Below, in pieces: positions 60,001 through 64,000 of a DNA stretch of 64,000 nt; position 1 is the first letter of the stretch; each line of letters starts with the position of its first letter. The position numbers were made by a program, and so were the translations under genes. The DNA comes from Providencia stuartii. GTDB taxonomy: Bacteria > Pseudomonadota > Gammaproteobacteria > Enterobacterales > Enterobacteriaceae. The stretch covers positions 372,001 to 436,000 of the forward strand of contig UGUC01000001.1 in assembly GCA_900455155.1 (NCBI GenBank). Reading direction: 5' to 3'. Below the pieces are notes generated by a model that ran no database searches, was not told where the DNA came from, and saw nothing but the letters and a program-made list of their open reading frames with translations.

Positions 60001-61405
60001 CTATTTGTTATCTTTGAAAAAAATAAACTGCCCATCATGATTTTCCAGTGCATACAATCGACAAGGAATAGGGTGCCGATGAAATTGATTTTCAAGTAAG
60101 TCCATTTGATATCCGGCTGTATTTATGAAAATGAGCAAATCACCGGCTTGAGGAAGGTGAGTAAATAAAATTAAGCGATGGGTGATCACATCATTTTCTA
60201 AACAGCTATGTCCTGCTATCCATACTCGGGTGGGGCGCTGTTTATGTTGTTTTGAGTGTGGTACTAAAACATGTAGTGGATCGAGTAAAAACTCTGAGTT
60301 AAACCAAGTTTCACAGGCACTAAAGCTACTGCCTTCAACAAAAATAATAGGATGTTGGAATTGCTGATTAACACGCACAACTCGAAATAGCGATATTGCA
60401 CTTTGATCGACTAAACATCTGCCGGGCTCTATCGTTAGTGTGATATGGTTTTTCTTAAGGTATTGAGAGATGGTTTCGTTTTCTGTGTATTGGGATGATA
60501 GGAATGTAGTTAACCATTGGGTGGCTGATTGTTCCCCTCCATAAGGGTAAAAATCGGTTGGTATACGGTTATTTTGGTAATATTGGCTCGTTTGATTATC
60601 TATCCATGATTGGTATTGCCTCGTTGAAACATATTGAACTGGTAGCCCGCCGCCAATATCAATGGTTTTAATTTCAAACCCCAATGACAGTGCTGATTTT
60701 ATAAGTGGCTGTAATTCACGGAAAGCTTGTACGCGTGAAGCGCTTTTATAGCCACCTAAATGAAAATGGATACCTTGCCAAAGTAAACCTGCATGCTGTT
60801 TGGCTAATTGAAGTGCCGTTATAAATACAGCAGATTTCATGCCAAACCTAGAGCGGCTCATTTGTGGTTGATAGCGAAATAGAACCCTCGCGATGAATGA
60901 TGTTCCTGATAATAGGTTGAGGATATCTTGTAATTCTTCAAGAGAATCAACGACAATCAGTGAGTTATGTAATATCAGTTTCCAAAGAAATTCATTGGTC
61001 TTCGCAGGACCAGTAGCACAAATTTTCTCTGGTGAAATCCCATAGTCATAGGCATCTTGCCATTCATGAAGGCTTGATACATCAACGCCAATACCTTGTT
61101 CAACGGCTATTTTGACTAGGATATTGGATTGGTTAACTTTCACGCCATACATAATGCGCCCTGTTACACCATGTTCTTGAAAAAACAGCATTCAGTTTTA
61201 GAATATTTTGTTGCATGGTATGAGGAAAAATCACGTTTAATGGGGAACCATACTGCTTAACCAGTTCTACCAGCCTTTCATTATTTTCAAAACATAGCCG
61301 TTTGACCTGCTCATCCATGAGCGGCGGTAATTCTGTTGGCGCTACGGTTTTGATAGATTGATAAGGTACCGATAAAAAATGGGTTAAGTTAGTTTGGTTC
61401 ACCAT
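60001..61405 (-). CDS. fold-type-III PLP decarboxylase (SbnH/LysA-like; frameshifted)
   Basis: A DapDC/ODC-type decarboxylase: K89 in YGVKVNQS binds PLP, followed by the FHLGGY His, the IDIGGGLPV glycine loop, the EPGR segment and the conserved Cys in AGHSCLEND. A run of six T with one base too many (near 61190) separates the first 75 residues; corrected length 467, longer than LysA by an N-terminal extension. SbnH decarboxylates a citryl-diaminopropionate intermediate and PvsE decarboxylates serine; either type would fit an NIS siderophore. GAGGTGA precedes the ATG at 61405. Confidence 0.8.
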
Positions 61406-61416
61406 GATTTCACCTC

Positions 61417-63594
61417 TTAGAAATCAACTGAAATAGAACCGAGTACGGTTCGCGGAGAGCCTTGAGCGAATGTGCTGTAGGAGGCTACACCAGACCAATA
61501 ACGCTCATTTAAAATATTGGTGATATTTAGTCTCAACGTAACAGGCGTATTCGATATCTTAGTCTTATAGGCAGAGCCAATATCGACGGTTGTCCATGAA
61601 GGTATTGAATGAGTATTTTCTTTATTAACGTATTGACGAGTATGGTAATTGATATTGCCATTGATACTTAAACCTGAAACAGAAGGGATATCATATTCCG
61701 CACCAAAATTTGCGACCCAAGGGGAAACGCCAATCGGTTCATTTCCTTTATTTTGCCCAGATGCAGTTTTGGTGAGCTCTGCTTGAATATAAGTGACGCC
61801 GCCGGTTAAACGGAGAGAATCAAATGGCTTACCAGAGACACTTAGCTCAATACCACGATTACGTTGTTCATCGTTGGCAGAATAAATCAGGCTGTTAGGG
61901 TCTAATGACCCGCTTGGTTTACTGATTTGGAAAAGGCTCAGTGTTGTTATTGCGACGGGTTGTTCATATTTAACGCCTAACTCATATTGCTTAGAACGAA
62001 ATGGCTTCATCATTTCGCCGCTATTTTTAGCATTAACCGGAGCAGTACTTCCTTTGCTGAGACCTTCAACATAATTCGCATATAGCGAGATATTATCAGT
62101 AGGTTTAAACAATAAACCGACTAATGGGGTAATAGCGGATTCATCATAAGTTGTTGAAAGAGCCCCTAAAGTAAAGCTATCAGATTTTATATTTTGATAG
62201 CGAATACCGGGGGGTGACCATAAAGCTATCGTTAAAAAAGCCAATTGTATCGACCAATGAAACCCCTGAAAGTGTATTTTCGGAGCGTTTTTGTTATTTC
62301 TGGGTAATCAGGGATTTGTTTATCAATATAAGTAGGGGTGATATAAGTTGGTATTGTATGGTGTGCCTGCATTTGTACCGACATTATAACGATCAAAATA
62401 GCGGTTCCACTGTAATGCGAGTTGATGAGAGGTATTTTCCTGTCATGAATTCACTTTTGATACCAGTGCCAACAGAGTAACGCTGGGTTTTGCTTTGAAA
62501 ATTCATGATATATGTGGAGATATCCCCTTGATCATTAAGGACGGTGTAGGTTTGTTCATTAACCCGATCGATACGGGTTCGAGCACCACCAATATCCATA
62601 AATAATGAGGTATTGCTTAGCACATCATATTCCATATGTAATAAGGCGGAATCATCATTGGATTTCCACCATGTCCATGGGCTAGCTAAATTGGTTTTCC
62701 CACTAGGCGCAGGTGGAACAACCCCATTTTCCCCTAAAAAAAATGGACGATTAGTCGCATTCATATTTTTGGTTTTGAGTAATGAGATCCAATGAAGCGC
62801 GAAAGCGTTCACTAGAATAATCTAGCGCGATAGCACCGACGCCGAGCCGACGGTCTTGATGGTCAACGGCAGTATTACCATTGGTGTAACTTCCATTCAC
62901 GCGAATACCAAAATATTGGTTATTCCCTAGGTCATATAAACGGCCAACATCTAATTTACCACCTAACTGAGAGTCACTTAGATATTGGGCGGTTAAGCGA
63001 GTGATAGGCTGCGCACTGGCACGTTTGGTTACGACATTGATAACACCACCAACCCCCCCCTTCAGGTGACATACCATATAACAGAGATGCTGGTCCTTTT
63101 AGAATATCAACACGTTCAGCGTAGTCTGCTAATAATTGAAAGTTAGGGGATACACCATAGATACCATTAAGCGCAAACTCACCGATATTACCTTCCGTTA
63201 TAGGGAAGCCTCGAATATATAATGAGTCAAGTAGTCCACCTTTAGAGCTACTAATTTGTATCGAAGTATCGTGAGAAAGAATGTCTGAAATTTGTTGTGC
63301 TTGTTGTGATTCTAAATAAGCTGAATTGTAATTAGTGATATTAAAGGGAATATCCATAATATCGTTATCCCCTAATAGCCCCGCTTGCATTGATCTTGAA
63401 GAAAAAAGGTTAGGCTGTAGGTTATTATTACCCTTAGCTGATACGATGATACTATCTTTGCTGAGCTTATTATCTGATTTAGCAAAAAGGGTATTAGGAT
63501 AAAAGAATGAAATTACCACACAAAATAAAGAGTGATAGGTAATTTTATGTTTTGCTATGTCTTTAAATGGTATAGTTAATAAGTTATTTTTCAT
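61417..63594 (-). CDS. TonB-dependent siderophore receptor (frameshifted)
   Basis: An outer-membrane receptor with a signal peptide ending LFA at 38, a TonB box DSIIVSA at 47-53, a plug domain (YIRGF, ERVDILKGPASLLYG, GGVINVVTKR) and a long beta barrel ending in the C-terminal Phe of GSISVDF. The span of 2178 bases suits about 720 residues. At least six indels break it, including an extra base in the eight-C plus-strand run at 63053-63060 and others near 62770, 62405, 62330, 62280 and 62210. No strong ribosome binding site stands before the ATG at 63594. Confidence 0.85.
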
Positions 63595-63655
63595 ATTGAA
63601 TTAGTCGTTTTATTCGCTTTATTTACAAGGAAGGAAACAAACTTAGTATTACCTT

Positions 63656-64000
63656 CTATTGAAATAATAAAAATGGATTCGTTAAACCATGTTGTATTCG
63701 ATAATTAATATATCGTTGGATATGCATAGTGAGTAGTGAGCGAGTTTGCCAAGGTGAATTCATAAATATTTCATATTCTTGCCTCCAAAAACCTTCATCA
63801 ATTCGAGGCTTAACTGATTCAAAAATATATTGAGTTATATTTTTTAATTCCCTCCAAAGCTGGTGGTTAGTTAAGCGGTAAAAACGAGTAATATGGACAG
63901 CTAGTTCATGTAAATGGCTTACAAAACAAGCGTCAATCAAAAAACTCCGTACAGGTTCTATATCCTCTTCAAAAACGGTCGGTAAAATACCGGGCCAAGA
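63656..64000 (-). CDS. NIS siderophore synthetase, C-terminal part (IucA/IucC family; runs off window)
   Basis: The last 114 codons of a gene open to the right edge. The frame shows the C-terminal FhuF/IucC-type segment: PVRSFLIDACFVSHLHELAVHI, a helical RFYRLTNHQLWRELKN block, SPWQTRSLLTMHI and a NPFL end, which resembles the SLLRMRL...NPL end of IucA/IucC enzymes. These ligases couple citrate or 2-oxoglutarate carboxylates to amines. It is upstream of the TonB receptor by 62 bases on the same strand, so it heads the visible part of the operon. Identification rests on this short tail. Confidence 0.68.
   Translation of the reverse strand, partial: SWPGILPTVFEEDIEPVRSFLIDACFVSHLHELAVHITRFYRLTNHQLWRELKNITQYIFESVKPRIDEGFWRQEYEIFMNSPWQTRSLLTMHIQRYINYRIQHGLTNPFLLFQ

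Noticed and set aside
63053-63060. Phase-variable homopolymer (eight C on the plus strand) in the TonB receptor, and the seven-C run in ravA
   Set aside because: Length-variable tracts can switch surface receptors, but these tracts sit in a window full of one-base run errors and the receptor has at least five other breaks outside any tract.

Overview
The window reads as a chromosomal segment of an enterobacterium of the Morganellaceae, most likely Providencia (inference from protein similarity to E. coli-type genes, moderately low GC and gene order). Several blocks keep the classical enteric arrangement: rpe-gph-trpS, acs-yjcH-actP, rbsDACBK-rbsR / hsrA / yieP / rrn, ravA-viaA / asnA / asnC / mioC / oriC / mnmG-rsmG / atpIBEFHAGDC / glmU-glmS. 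The replication origin is inside the window, at about 41040-41325.

Layout. 1-2.5 kb: rpe, gph and trpS. 2.6-8.1 kb: an SDR enzyme, an exported lactate-oxidase-like flavoprotein paired with a YceI-type periplasmic protein, a YcaC-type hydrolase, a pirin and a LysR regulator. 8.3-11.6 kb: a two-gene ABC half-transporter pair. 11.6-16.4 kb: yiiM, a J-protein/HscC (Hsp70) couple and sodA under a good Fur box. 16.8-20.8 kb: the acetate operon acs-yjcH-actP. 21.7-27.5 kb: a complete minus-strand rRNA operon (16S, tRNA-Ile, tRNA-Ala, 23S, 5S) with P1 and P2 promoters. 27.6-35.7 kb: yieP, hsrA and the ribose regulon with two RbsR-type operators. 35.9-43.9 kb: ravA-viaA, asnA, asnC, mioC, oriC, mnmG and rsmG. 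44.5-51.5 kb: the F1Fo ATP synthase operon. 51.6-55.0 kb: glmU and glmS. 55.0-64.0 kb: a minus-strand siderophore locus that runs off the right edge.

The siderophore locus is the most interesting accessory region. In transcription order it holds an NIS (IucA/IucC) synthetase tail, a TonB receptor, a fold-type-III PLP decarboxylase, an SbnA-like PLP synthase, an octopine-dehydrogenase-family protein, an MFS exporter, a periplasmic binding protein and a short SbnI/SerK-like ParB-fold protein. I read this as a staphyloferrin-B-like logic: serine kinase to O-phosphoserine, then SbnA to an opine-type intermediate, then an opine dehydrogenase in the place of SbnB to release 2,3-diaminopropionate. 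It may correspond to the proteobactin (pbt) locus of Proteus; this could not be tested here.

A caution applies to the whole window. About twenty genes, including ones expected to be essential (glmU) or strongly conserved (atpD, atpA, acs, mnmG), are interrupted by single-base indels, mostly one extra copy of a neighbouring base. Removing them restores the E. coli length exactly for several genes. These look like consensus errors of a draft assembly, not pseudogenes. Frameshifted genes are therefore given as one CDS over their full span. rsmG differs: it carries an in-frame amber codon produced by a substitution.
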